Source of the DNA: Adineta steineri
Lineage: Eukaryota > Rotifera > Eurotatoria > Adinetida > Adinetidae
Direction: 5' to 3'
Assembly (NCBI GenBank): GCA_905250115.1
Contig: CAJNOI010000009.1
Location: 1,078,818 to 1,142,817 of the forward strand
Length of the DNA: 64,000 bases
Shown: positions 27,025 to 39,670 of the stretch, one piece after another
Numbering within the stretch: position 1 is the stretch's first letter
Layout: each line of letters starts with the position of its first letter
The notes under the pieces: generated by a model
Database searches by the model: none
What the model saw: only the letters and a program-made list of their open reading frames with translations
Told to the model about the DNA's origin: nothing
Program-made: the position numbers and the translations under genes

Positions 27025-29066
27025 ATATTAAAACGCATATTCAATATTTGTATTAATTGTTATTTATTAAAGTTTTTTTCTTGATTGTTATACTTATATA
27101 AAAAAATTACCTGTCTTTTTTTTTGATATATCTTTATTCTATTTAACAGATTCAAAAAATAAGATCTTTAGTGCTAATGTTATATCCGATATCTAGATAT
27201 TCAATGCGTTGGTTTTCTTTTTGTCGAACAATATCAAAAAGAATTAATTGAAGTGGTTATTAGATTTTAATAGCTTCAGTTCTACATGAACTATTAATAA
27301 ATTCAAGAAACTAATGATAGAATAATGATCTATCAAAAATCATTTTCAATGGACTAAAACTCTACGCCATACATTGTCGATTTTTCATTATGTAAAGCAA
27401 TCCTTAAAGGATATTACCATTACTCGCGTCTCAGCTGTACATCTGTAATAAGATCATACACAAGATTTCCTAACATGTCAAGCATTTTAGATTGATCAAC
27501 TTGGCTAATATCTTGTCAAAAGTTGTTTGAAAACATGATCGTAACTGACATTGTCAATAATATATGACCAATTGGTAGCCTAGTGGTCACGTGTTCCGTA
27601 TCAGAGTGTTTGATAAACGAATCTGAAAACAGGAAGCCTCAATGCCATGATATCGAAAGAACGAAGTACTATTATATGTTGAACAATGGTATGCAATTGA
27701 AAGAATTTTTATTTTATTTAATCATCACCTGCATATCCTTACTCGCTTCAAGGCAATTACTATCATCCTGACAGATATAATCATACTACAGGCAGATGTA
27801 TATTGAGAGAGAGAGGAAAAAAATGTCCTTTTTTTAAAATTTATAACTGTTGCATGTAAGCTATCGATTATATGAATTGCATTGCAGGACATAAGATATA
27901 TATCCAATTATAGCCTCTTTTTTTGTGCACAATTTATGACGTGAATACCTGTTGCGCATAAATGGATTAGATAGATTTAATATGTTAAATGACTTTAACA
28001 TTATAGAAATAAATAGGAGTTTCTTCTTCTTCTTTTTTCTAAATATCTTCTTTTATCTTATTCGATTAATGAGGTTTACGTCACCTTTCAATGAACATTG
28101 ATCAAATCAAAGAGATGATCCTCATCGATCATCATTCGCATTCTATTATATATTCATGACACTTTTTTGTCTCTCTTCAGGGTGTATCTCTTTTGAACTT
28201 GTTAGACAAGTGTTCGCCCATAATATCGATATTTCCGAGTTTTAAAATCAAAAATAAAATCAAACGCCTACTTATATATATACATATATGAGATGGCTGT
28301 TTATTCAACAATCTCTTTCTTAAATCACCCATTGATCAAACAACAATTTTATTGATTTAAAAACTTTTATCTGAGTACGTTTCAATTCTCATCAGTTTTC
28401 CAGAACTAACCACAGAGAATAATCAAACTCTTCACCCTACTTAATCCTCGATTTAAACAAGTGTTAAATGGTCATTGTTCTCAAAAAATATATACATGTG
28501 TGAAATATTATTTTGTTATTTTTTCTCAACTAAACAAGGTGATAAGATGGTCTCTTATCCATTCATAGTTCTCATAGTTATATCTTTCTCTCTCTCTTTC
28601 ATATAGAATAACAAGTAGCTTGTTCATTTTCGATCAAAAGAATGAAGCCTAGTGTGAATTTCAAAAAGTTTTATCATCAAAGAGAAAAATAATTTCGAAG
28701 AACTAGTTTTTGGAAATTAGCCAATATATCATCATTCATACAATTAATTATTAACGATATTTTTGATATCCTGCCAATATACATACATACATACATATAT
28801 ATATATATATATGTTTAATGTTTACGTCATTTAAATAAAAGAGAAAAGAAGATGGAAGAAATGTTTCCCTATTGGTCTTTATTTGTTCGCATGGCAGGTT
28901 CATACGAAAAAGAGAGAAAACACAGCAAGAGAGAGAGCGAAAGAGAGAAAATATGCACTAGACATTTATTCGAAAAGAAGAAAAATATATAAGAGAGAAA
29001 AGACGACGTGTACGGACATATTCGTCATCTTATTGTCTCGACATTGGTGCCTTGATATTCACTACC
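27025..29066. other. Intergenic region with ZFP36 upstream sequence
   Basis: About 2 kb between GLI and ZFP36. It holds a tRNA-like word group near 27575-27640 (AGCCTAGTGGTCACGTG, then a weak AAACGAATCTG) that may be a decayed tRNA-derived SINE. A tetranucleotide run (ACAT)n runs into (AT)n at 28780-28812, and a GA-rich tract (28905-28955) probably lies in the ZFP36 5' leader. No coding region is supported. Confidence 0.35.
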
Positions 29067-29791
29067 ATGTTTCAACTTCCAACTTGCTACTTACATGATA
29101 TGCTTACATCAATTGTAAGTTATAAAATCATAGTTCTTTTCGTTTTGAAAAATCTAAAACTATCTATTTTTATATAGAATGTTAATGTATTATCTCCGAC
29201 ATCATCTACAAAAGTTTATTCAAAAGCTGTTGGTGGTCCCGTTGTTCGTTCTAATTCTCAACATATGACAACCATAACTACACATATTATTCAAACAACA
29301 TCACCATCATCATCATCAGATAGTAGTAGTATTAGTAGTAGTGGTGGTGGTAAAACATCATCACAACGTTATAAAACTGAATCATGTCGTTCATATCATG
29401 AAACTGGTTTTTGCAAATATGGTGAAAAATGTCAATTTGCTCATGGCTATCATGAAATACGTTCGTTAAATCGACATCCAAAATATAAAACTGTACTTTG
29501 TCGAACATATCATTGTACGGGATATTGTAAGTAAAATTAAATAGAAGAAAAGGACAAAAATTTTACTTTGTTTTTCTCTTTCTTAAAGGTCCTTATGGTC
29601 CACGATGTCATTTTGTACATGATCAATGTTCTGATACTTTATCATGTAATACAATTTCACCATCATCATCCTCAACATTTGGTAGTGATATTCGTTCATC
29701 AGTATCATCATCTCGTTCGATATCTCCAATGGATTCACCAATAACAAGTTCCGAAGATATCTTTCTTTCTGCTTTTTTACTTAATAAGTAA
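29067..29791 (+). CDS. ZFP36: ZFP36/TIS11 (tristetraprolin) family CCCH mRNA-decay protein
   Basis: Three exons (29067-29116, about 29178-29532, about 29588-29791). Two tandem CCCH fingers with C-x8-C-x5-C-x3-H spacing: [20 protein letters not shown], then [10 protein letters not shown]...CHFVH. Each is preceded by the family lead-in RYKTES or KYKTVL. The second finger is split by an intron after GYC. The N-terminus starts [13 protein letters not shown]; Ser-rich linkers flank the fingers and the protein ends [13 protein letters not shown]. The family binds AU-rich elements in 3'UTRs and recruits deadenylation and decapping factors in the cytoplasm. About 200 residues, shorter than vertebrate TTP (326). 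The C-terminal CNOT1-binding motif is not obvious. Confidence 0.92.
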
Positions 29792-31150
29792 ACTATTATT
29801 ATTATAAAAAACAAAGAAACCCTTAGATTTGAAATTTTTTTTCTTCTTTTCGTCTCTATATTGAACTTATTTTTCTATTTATATATCACGTCTGTTGTAT
29901 GTATAGTTCACATGTGATTTTGTCTCTTGTTATTAATTATTATTATTATTTTTTTTGTTTGTTTGTTTGTTGGTTTTGCTCGGGATATAACCGTGTGTAA
30001 CATGCGAAAGAGAAAGATGCGCATTGTATGTGCAAGAAATTTTTTTTGTCGTTGTTATACTTTAAACATACATTGCTGTGTTTGATGATTTGAAACTTGA
30101 TTTATTTAAGAAAGATATTAAAAGAAAAATTTTATGATTATTGACTTTTATTGTGTTACTATTGAACTTAAAAATAATTGCTATCAATACTACTTATTAA
30201 ATTAAAATATGATTATTGACACAATTGTTTTTTTCTTCTTCTTCTTCTGTTGGTTAAATTCGAATATAAAGAAAAACCTATGTCATAGATATTCAATCAG
30301 TGAATTGACTATTCAACGTGAGAATTGCATGTTATGTCAATGATGTATTCATTCATTTGAAGTGGAAACGAAAATGACTGTTTTACATAAGAATGATGGA
30401 TGAATGAACAGAAAAAAAATGACATTCTTAAGATATTAATTATCGATTTGATTACACCTTTTCTATTAAAACAAAAAAGAGATATAGATTTTCAAACGGT
30501 CGGAATATCACTTGTTTTAAGATTAGAATGTTTCTTTTTTTCAAATAGATCCAATTATATACAAATGTTAGATAACTATTGACACATTTATCATAGGTGA
30601 AAAAAAAACGAACAAGCTTCCGTTTGTTTATTAAATCTTTTTCTCCATCATATGACGATATCTATATACTTAGAACAGTAGTTCAATATGTATGTTTGTT
30701 TCATAAAGAATTGTTTTGTTGTCTTTTTCTATCTCGAATTTCTTCATCTAAACAATACACAAGAGAGGATATATGATGCGTGTGTGTGAAGAAAACATCA
30801 CATCTTTTTCGTTTGAATTTCACTGTTCTACTTGTTGGATAAATGATGCTGTTAATAGGAATGAATGAGCTTTTTCACATCATGAAAATGTGTCATGCTG
30901 TGAAGGAAACATTGACTATATATATATATATATACACAGGAGTAAAGCAGATCAAATCGAAAAATGTGTTTTTTCGTTTATTTCCGGTATTAATTAAAGT
31001 GAATATTTTTTTAGTATGAAAAAGAAAATAGAGAAATTAAGATTAGCTTTAAGTTTACATAATATTATAACATATATTTGATGTTTGCAAAAAGAAATTT
31101 GTTTTTATTTGACTTTGTTCACACCTGTAGATGAATTTTTGTTTTTCCGA
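29792..31150. other. ZFP36 3' side and intergenic DNA
   Basis: AT-rich, with TTATT runs near 29930-29955 that could act as AU-rich elements in the ZFP36 3'UTR (such feedback is known in the family). An (AT)n run lies at 30917-30933. No coding region is supported. The two flanking genes converge. Confidence 0.35.
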
Positions 31151-32335
31151 TTAATGTTCATGAGAAAGATTTAATGGTGAATGTAAATTATCTTGTGTAG
31201 ATGATAATAATTTTTCATGAAGATCAAGTATAAGTTTAATTTGATGCATATATGACGAAGATTTTAAACGAGCATAATATTCATGAACAAATAAAATTTG
31301 TAATGGATTATGAATTGTTCCTGGTCGTGCTTTTCTAACAGTTGCAATTGCTTGGCATACTCGGCAATATTTTGGCAATAACAATGGATAATGCCAAAAA
31401 CGTTCAATAAATTTTTGATTTTTTTCTAGTTCATTCGTATTTCTCATGATATATTCATAGGTAAGTTCTAAACAAACAATTGTCATACCAGTTCTTCCTA
31501 TTCCACCCATACAATGTACAAGTATACGATTGCGATTCAAACGATTCGAATTTATTATTATACTATATATAAATTGCATATAATCACTAATTGATTTTGG
31601 TATAAAACGATCTCGTATTGGATATATAATATGTTCAATATTTGCTCGTTTTATATGCATTGAATATGTATCCATATTATATAGATTCTTATTCGTCATA
31701 TCCATGAATGATAATTCTTTAATTTCATTTAATGTTATAATTGTATCAACTTGTATTTCATTTAAATCATCTTCTATATTACGAATATCATGACGTATCC
31801 GACGCCCAGGTAACTTTGACATAAATAAAATTAATTCATTATCGTTTGATGATTTTAATATATGTTTATCAATATGAAGACGTTCAACTTCATTTAATAT
31901 TTCACTATTTTGTTGTTCAATTGTCATCATATTACGAAAACGATGAATAAATAATGCACCATAAAAATATGATATTATAGTTGTAATAATCATACATAGA
32001 AATAAAATTGAACAAAAACAATAATAAATTAAATTGAAATACATTATTATTGATAAATGTAAAAATAATGTTGATATACTTGTTAATGTTATAAATGAAG
32101 AAAATAAAATTAATAAACATATAAATGGAATATAAGATAAACGAAAACGACGTTCAATCCATGTAGCAGAGAACAGAAAGATAAATATACAATTTATGGG
32201 TGGACATATTATTAAAAATTGTATAAGATCTTCGGATTTATCATAATTAATATTAAATGTTAAAATTGCTAAACAAATTGATATAATGGAAAATATAAAT
32301 GCAAAAGTTAATGTTGGTGATCGAATAAGAAGCAT
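31151..32335 (-). CDS. Four-TM membrane protein with CDKN3/KAP-like phosphatase domain, single exon
   Basis: 394 residues without introns. Residues about 7-30, 38-60, 68-92 and 98-132 are four hydrophobic membrane segments. A cytosolic-type domain follows: LPGRRIRHDIRNIEDDLNEI (CDKN3: DVRRNVQKDTEELKS), VDTIITLNEIKEL, a PIRDRFIP loop that supplies a candidate general-acid Asp, and the active site HCMGGIGRTG (H-C-x5-R-T/S-G) at about residues 284-293. Near the end, RKARPGTIHNPLQILFVHEY resembles the KAP end LRGSGAIQTIKQYNYLHEF. All catalytic residues are present, so an active cysteine phosphatase is expected. I know no named family that joins four N-terminal membrane spans to this domain. Substrate unknown. 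The lack of introns contrasts with most neighbours of this length. Confidence 0.85.
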   Translation of the reverse strand: MLLIRSPTLTFAFIFSIISICLAILTFNINYDKSEDLIQFLIICPPINCIFIFLFSATWIERRFRLSYIPFICLLILFSSFITLTSISTLFLHLSIIMYFNLIYYCFCSILFLCMIITTIISYFYGALFIHRFRNMMTIEQQNSEILNEVERLHIDKHILKSSNDNELILFMSKLPGRRIRHDIRNIEDDLNEIQVDTIITLNEIKELSFMDMTNKNLYNMDTYSMHIKRANIEHIIYPIRDRFIPKSISDYMQFIYSIIINSNRLNRNRILVHCMGGIGRTGMTIVCLELTYEYIMRNTNELEKNQKFIERFWHYPLLLPKYCRVCQAIATVRKARPGTIHNPLQILFVHEYYARLKSSSYMHQIKLILDLHEKLLSSTQDNLHSPLNLSHEH

Positions 32336-33440
32336 TTTTTTCTCAATCTAGTATAATAAATAGACAAAATCAATATTTCTTTCGTATCATTTCAGATGCA
32401 CGAGATTTTCTTAATATAATTATCAAGAATTTTACAAATGACTAAGTAATATGATTAAAATTTTTAAAACGTGAATTTAATCAAAAAGAATATATGGGAA
32501 ATTACTTTGTATATATAAATATGTGTTAAACGCGCATATCTATTCTAATCAGAATATAAGTAGTAATCGATTGAGATACAAAATAATCTAAGTCTATTTT
32601 TTTGATAGAAATGAGAAATGTTGTTAGATTATATAAATAGTAATTTACAATGAAATACGGAAAAAACAAGGTCAAGTTGTTCGTACTTAACAAAAATACT
32701 AATATATCATAAGAGAAAAGAAATTTTCAATATTCTATCGACAATTAAATACGTTCGGCTTACTTCTTCATACTAAATATAAGATTTTACCAGACAACTG
32801 TCTATAATTCAGTCGTATACTCTGCTGACAGTAATATTTGACCTACTTTGATCGTTGAAAGACATCTACAACAACGTCTGTTATATTTCTATTTCTAAAA
32901 AAATTATTTATTCTGTGTTCTTAACGACTAACATTTTTGTTGATAAGTATTTCGTAGACAAACTTCTACTGACAGACGTTGCATTAACAGGACACGTCAT
33001 CAATAACAACTACTCATTTATAAGTATGAATAATGATATGTCTGGATGTGACTATGTAATGATTGAGAAAGGAAGTCATTCATCTATTTCCATATATGCT
33101 TTTTATTTAATTTTACTGATAAAATTCATTGCCGATACATTAACATGTCAACTAATAATATATTTACACCTCATTTTTAAATAAGAAATCTAAAATATAT
33201 TTTCTCATGCTATCTCTTAGTAATAACTTCATATATAATCTATGTTTAATAAAGTATATACACGAAGATTATTTTATAGTTACCAAATGTAGAAAACGAA
33301 AAAGATGTATTGTAGTTTTACATGTTGAGTAAAAGAATCAATGACTCATTGATAGTAACATGAGTATACCACGTCAACGATTCGTATGTCTGTGTTTTTC
33401 TTTTATTTATAAAGAACAAGTAAAAGAAAAAAAGCACATG
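32336..33440. other. Intergenic DNA
   Basis: AT-rich spacer between the phosphatase start and the KTI12 stop. A plus-strand open frame of 109 codons (32855-33184) has a hydrophobic end but no family features, splice context or codon bias that would support it. Nothing else is seen. Confidence 0.35.
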
Positions 33441-34806
33441 TTAACAAAGATTGTTGTTAAGAAACTGAACAAACATTGCTGTAACGTTAGTACTATCTTT
33501 TGATGGTGGATGAGTTTTAATAAATTTCAGATATTGTTGACGAATTCGACGTAAATCGGAAACAGAATGACTTTGATTCCAAGTAATCTAGAAGAGAAAA
33601 ACAAAATCGTTTAATTTTATTTTTCTATATCATATGAAATTATTTACTTTCTCTGTTGTTCCAGGAATTGAAAATTGTTGACCTAGTACAGCTATTTTAC
33701 TTTGTTGTACAATTGACTAGAATGAAAAGAAAATAAAGAACTAATTATTTAGATTTATTTATTTATATACATCGAGAACATCTTGAGTAACACGATCGAC
33801 ATCATGTAAAAAATTTGTATCCGATATTGGTAACTAAAAATAATATTGAGCTAATTTATGATTATTAATTGATATAATAACTTACATTTACTGTTGATTT
33901 ATTTGGTGGTGGTGGACGTTTATTAGCTAAATAATCGGCAATTTGTTCTAAAGGTAATTCATCATTAGGTGCTAATTCAAAAAGTGGTGCATCCCAACGA
34001 TTTCGACCTTCCGGTGGTTCATAACGTTGTACTAATGCATCGAAACTAATAAACAAAGATCATATTCAAAAGAATAATTCATTTTCAAAGTTTACGTTGA
34101 TTCATTATATCTATTATTCGCTACATTCCATTCACGTGCAAGATGAACAGGTGTATTACAATAAATCTTTTATTTAGAATAAATAAAACATATATAAATA
34201 CGAATTATCAACTTACAGTACATTGAACGGTTTGATAGAGTTTAGTAATACAATAAAGTTCATATCGGTAACCTAGAATTATATTCATAATTTCTTATAA
34301 TAGATGATCCGATAATCTTAACATGTACATCTTAATTATAATAAAATGAAAGGATAATATCCGCTATTAATTTCCACTTTACATGTCATGATATATTACT
34401 GTTAATGTTCACTTTACTATACACTTCCGTAATATAAAATAATCTATTTATAAGGCTACCTTTTATATAATTCAATGCATCAAGTATAACCAAATCAGTT
34501 TTTGTTACTAATCTATAATTTCAAAGTAAGATAATATGAATATTATTCGATTAGTTTTACCTTTGTGTTTCAGCTTTAAGATCACTTCGAGCTTGTTTTT
34601 CAAGTGTATTGTCTATTGGGAAAAGAAACATTATAGAGTTTTAAATATGAATCAATAAAAAAACCTGCGTAAACTGCATTTCTATCTAGATTATTATCGG
34701 TAATAATCTGAACAGGCATCGATTTTGTTTTAAAATATTCATACAAAGATTGTGCTCGCGTTGATTTACCCGAACATGGACCACCAGATATAACAATAAG
34801 AGGCAT
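33441..34806 (-). CDS. KTI12: KTI12, Elongator-associated P-loop protein
   Basis: Start MPLIVISGGPCSGKST at 34806 gives the family N-terminus with its Walker A motif. Later exons read VILDALNYIKGYRYELYC (human VILDSLNYIKGFRYELYC), RYEPPEGRNRWDAPLFEL (human RFEAPDSRNRWDRPLFTL), NKRPPPPNKST, then PGTTEKITWNQS and a C-terminal three-helix part ending AMFVQFLNNNLC. KTI12 binds tRNA and ATP and is needed by Elongator for wobble-uridine modification. About eight exons with 45-70 base introns. A longer one (about 34277-34465) has no recognisable content. Alternative methionines further upstream are unlikely, because the P-loop proteins begin exactly here. An acceptor-like TTTCTAG precedes the start by about 20 bases. 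Confidence 0.92.
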
Positions 34807-35155
34807 TTGTTTATATACAATAACTAGAAAGATGTTCATAAGATAGTTGTATTTCAATATGAAGAGAAAGAAGAAAAACAAAACAAATTCTAAGTTTAAC
34901 ATTTCTTTTATTTAATTTCTCTTTTTCTATACAATAAAGAACAAGAAAGTAGATCATGAACATCTTTTTTTTTTAAAAAAAAATGCTTTTCTATTGCTTT
35001 TGTCAATGGTTTACTTTTAATAACAAATAAAAACTATTACATAGTAGAAGATAGATGTAATAATAGGAAAAAAGAAAATACACTTTGAATATCAGACATC
35101 GAGACAAGCACCGAGATATGTATATATAGATAAATTTTGTTTTTTTCATTGAGAT
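34807..35155. other. Short intergenic spacer between EZH 3' end and KTI12 start
   Basis: 349 bases, AT-rich. It holds the KTI12 promoter or outron on the minus strand and the EZH 3'UTR. Nothing further is supported. Confidence 0.35.
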
Positions 35156-38058
35156 TCAATCATTTGATGGTTGTACTAACATAAAATTTTCACCATAACG
35201 TGTTAAAATTATTAAATTCTCTTGTTCTGTTTCATCAATGCGTTCATTATTAATAAATTGTTGACGTTGATGTGCATCATACATATATTCAAAAAATAAT
35301 TCATCACCTCGAAAAATAACTTCTTTAGCATATATACCAATACGATAGTCACCATTGACTAATTTTATTTTTGGAACACAATTTGGTTTCGAGGAATGAT
35401 TAGCAAAGCTAAAACAAAATTTAATTTGAAATTTTTCCTTTCTTTAAATTTATCTTACCGAAGTTTATTACCAAATTGTCGAGCATCAATACAATGTTGC
35501 ATATCAAGATTAAATAAGTATGAACACGCACGTTTATCATAGAGACGTCCTCGTCGATCAGCTTCTTCTTCTGAAATGATTTCACCAGTATATTCTGCAA
35601 TTAAATCACCAGGATATGCAACTGGTGAACCAAGAAAAGCTCCATAACCCGCAACTAAAAGAAAATGAGAAAGATTTTTGATAAAATCAATTCAATGAAT
35701 TTACTATCAGATTCAGCAATCAGAATTTGTTTATGAATTTTTCGTTGTAATGCAATATTTGCACATGTAACCATTGGTAATAATTGTGGTACAGTTGAAT
35801 TTAATGATGCTCTAGAATTTGTACGTCTTCGTTGCTTGGATGTTACTTTATATGATGGTTCAACAATACGACATGATCGAAGAGTTTGTGATCGTACTGG
35901 TAAATTATTAAATGTTCGTGATCGAACATTTCGTGCAGATGATGCTGATAAATGTTTTTCTTCTTCTTCTTCTGTTATTGATGTTGATGTAGTTATGTCT
36001 TGTTCTCTAAAATATAAAAGTTTACAGTAATGAAATGAAATATTAAAACTTACATTTTAATTGAAGTATTCAATTGATTAAAAAATAAAGATGCTCCACA
36101 ATTATGACATAAATCAGGATCACATTCTCGACCTTCAGCACTACATAAACAATTATTAAATAAACATGTTCCTCGACAAGCACAACCGGGAAATCGATGT
36201 GGACAATCAATTGAACAATTACAAAATTTTTCACAAAATGTTCCCATTTTTATACAACAACAATCAGGATTATCTATTGTACATGGTCCATCATGTGAAC
36301 ATGGTTGATATGCAGGTTTTAATGTTGTTGCTGTTGTTGTTGTTGTATTTTTTCGATTAGTATTTTCATTAGGTCGATTAAGATTTCTTTTCATATAATT
36401 AAGAAATGCTCGTGTTGTACCTTCAGGCATACGTCTTCGATATGGATGACGTATTAAAAATGGTAAACCATTTGTTAATGATATACGTTCGGAAAAATAT
36501 TTTGAATCAAAAATAAATTGTTCATATAGATCTTGACATGTTTGATTATTATGAAGTAATTGATTTAATAAACATAAATCTCCATCTAAGACAAAATAGA
36601 ATAAACGAAATAAACTTCGATCAGTTAATGACCAAGAATTTTCTAATGAAATTTGTTGTAATGATGGATAAATCATATGATTTTCAATTTGTGTTAAACA
36701 TTGTAATGAATATCTTCTTTGACTTTCAATTAATTGCAAATTTATATCAACAGATAGATTAGTACGAAAATTTTCATCTGGTGATAAACTTATTTTATTT
36801 GAACCTCGACGTTGACGTTTTTTATGATTATTGATTTGATCAATTGATTCATTAGTAGTAGATGATGGTGATAATGATCGTTTAAGATGTTCACGTTGAT
36901 GTTTACAACATGTAGAACTGCATTGTGTAGAATGATTATTATATGAAATAGCAAATTGTTTTGGTAATGGTAAATATGATGGGCCTTCTTTGTGTAATAG
37001 ACAACTAGATGAAAAAAAAAGTGATAAAATGCAATTAATAAGTACAAAAATTCTTACTTATAGGTATAACATCGTGGACAAAACCGAGAACACCAAGGTT
37101 TAATAATAAGTTCATCAATATCAACATCTAATGAATCACAATTATCAATATTGGTATTAAGTCGTTGTTTCTCAATAATAGAACAATCATTTTGATTTGC
37201 TAATGTCAAAAGTTTTGTTCTTGGTGTTGAATCACGATGATAATCTATATAAAAAGAAATAGAATTATTTGTAACTCCTTCAATTTTCTTACGAATTATT
37301 GCATCAATAATTTGTTCATTTGAATATGCATTCCATAAACTATTTGATCGAATTGATTGATATAAAGTTTCTAAGGATTGTTCATCAAGTTTTTTTTCTA
37401 ATTAAATTTATTTTTATTTAATAGAATATTAAAAATTTAAACATACTCCGTATTAATTTCTGTTGTTTAGATGGTTCAATAGATATTGAATTAATTAATC
37501 GTTGATCTTCAGCATCAAATTTATCTCCTAAATATGGTATACCAATAAGATGACCACGTGTAGCAAGATTTTTTCTTGTTGGTACGTAGGAGACCAATTC
37601 TCGAACAACAGGAAGTGTTGGCATAATAGTTGGTACTGTTGAATTTTTACGTGGATTTTTATTCGTACCATCTGTTACAATAACTGAAATAGTTTTAGTA
37701 ACATCATCTGTGTCTTTATTTGCTTCATTTGTCGATACAGGAATAGGTATAGTTAATGGTTGCGGTGGTGGAGCTTGAATTATATGTCGAAGTATGTCAC
37801 TAAAAAAAGCAATAGAAATTATATGTCAGTAAAAGTATTCTCAATTCGAATTTTTACCGAGCTGTTTTTTGTGCAGCTTTATGTACTTGACGATATAAAG
37901 TTGTGTATTCACGTTCAACAACTTGTCGAAGAACATCTTCTTCTTTCTTGAAATAAAACAAAGAAAATTTAGTTAGAAAGAAAAAAATATATATTCTTCG
38001 TTACATCAACTAATGATTGTTGTTGAACTAGATCGTTGCTTTGCCTTTTCTCACGCAT
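35156..38058 (-). CDS. EZH: Enhancer of zeste (EZH) histone H3K27 methyltransferase, PRC2 catalytic subunit
   Basis: Multi-exon gene. From the N-terminus: MREKRQSNDLVQ, a helical part (VVEREYTTLYRQVHKAA), LIGIPYLGDKFDAEDQRLI (EZH2 HNIPYMGDEVLDQDGTFI), and a SANT-like region with WSLTDRSLFRLFYFVLDGD near 36600. Then comes the cysteine-rich CXC domain (YQPCSHDGPC through ECDPDLCHNCGA, 36080-36310) and the SET domain: EYTGEIISEEEADRRG, FNLDMQHCIDARQFGNKLRF, ANHSSKPNC and ELFFEYMYDA. It methylates H3K27 with EED and SUZ12 (family knowledge). Oddity: where human EZH2 has DKYMCSF, this protein reads DKRACSY, so the active-site tyrosine that limits methylation state is replaced by Arg. An acceptor-like TTGTTCAG lies six bases before the ATG. 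SET pocket otherwise intact. Confidence 0.93.
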
Positions 38059-39670
38059 ATAGCTGAACAATAATATAAAACTGAGAAAATTTTGAAAGTT
38101 ATCTTCGATACGAAATCTAAAAATTTCACATTGAGAAATCAAAACAACCAATGAGAAATGACTAAGAAGACATTGGCTTATTTTTCTAATCAATTAAAAA
38201 CGAATATTGTTCCAAGTGATAGATATTGGATGAAGTAACAAAAAGATGTATTATAATATATTTATAATCGAAAACGATTAAAAATTGTAGCATCTTGAGG
38301 ATGTGCTTTTATTGGTTTATTCGTTGTAAAGATTATGTATTTGATGAAGAATAACAAAATGAGTTGAAAATATATTTAATAATAATGAATTCAATTGTAT
38401 TCTAAATATTAGTGATCGATCACTTCGTCACAGTCAATTCGTTACAGATCAATTAGTCGCAATATGACATTATTGCGAACAGTTTATTCTCTACACAGAC
38501 ATGAGAAAGAGAGACAAATCATAGTGATTAAATTAAATAACAATCTAAAAAAAACGATCAGGCTTTGTAGTGGATTTTTTGGAAAATCTTCAGCAGCGAT
38601 GAGATCAGATCTTGCTTCTTTTATCATTTCTCAGAGTCATATCATCATGGAATAGTTGTTCAAACATCAGTACAGATGCTTTTGAAAATCGATCTTTTTC
38701 TTATATGGTGCTCGAACATAAAGAGAAATAATTCAGGTCATACCGAAGATACTATTGAAAAGAATACTCAAAAAAAAATTATGATAGCGTCACATATATA
38801 TGTATAAGTTGCTTCCTTGTTTTCATTTATTGTTTGAATGCACGTAATCGTCTATTTACTCTTACTTTAGCAAAATTTCTTTATTAAAACAAGAATACTT
38901 TATAGTTTCTCGAAAAGAGTATATTAATTGTTCTTTATTTTTACCGTTCTGATACCCTATTTTTACTGAAGTTATACGACAATATGTTGGAGAAAGACCA
39001 TACTCCTCAGTTTAGTCACTGCAATATTAAATTCTTCGGCGTGTTTTCACTAAAAACACCTGAATCTAAGTCAAAACCGATGCCTGACTCACGTCCCATA
39101 TAGAAATAGGTGATCGTATATAAATAGAACTTTCAAATCCTACATAATTAGAGAACGTAAAAAGAAAAGCGAAAAAACGTTATCTGCAATAATAGAACGA
39201 CAAAAGTGACTCCATGTAACTTATTTTGAGTGCTATTTTTCTCAATGTATTTATCTAATTTTTGAATTATCTATTAGTACTTAGTATAGATAGTGTAAAC
39301 AATTAATTCAATTGAAGAAAATGTTTATTTAATGTGGATTATTTTTTTCTATTTTAGATCAGCTAATCACTAAATACAATACTTAGATTATCGGATCTGA
39401 AATATTTATGGCCAATAAAAATAAACAAATATATGTGGGTTTTAAATGAATTTTTATTTGTTTTTGAATGACAAATGAAGAAATAAAACAGTAAATGATT
39501 GCTATAAAATACATAAAATGTTCTCGAAATTCTAAGGCTTTTATTTTATTCAAGTTTTCGGTGATAACTTTCACCATTATCAAGAAGATAATTTACAGAG
39601 GTGTGGGTATTAGCTTTTATAACATTACATACCCACATCCACATGCAAACCCTTCTTTTATTTCTTTTTG
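38059..39670. other. Intergenic DNA upstream of EZH
   Basis: AT-rich 1.6 kb. A short hairpin at 39599-39643 has GTGTGGGTA in one arm and TACCCACATCC in the other, the smallest of the TGTGGG-type head-to-head tracts in the window. It lies just past the stop of the RRM-like gene. No coding region is supported. Confidence 0.4.

Noticed and set aside
27575..27640. tRNA gene
   Set aside because: Only an A-box-like AGCCTAGTGGT is present. The B box is poor and no cloverleaf can be drawn. At best it is a decayed tRNA-derived SINE.
35836..36030. Plus-strand 64-codon frame
   Set aside because: Antisense shadow of an EZH exon.
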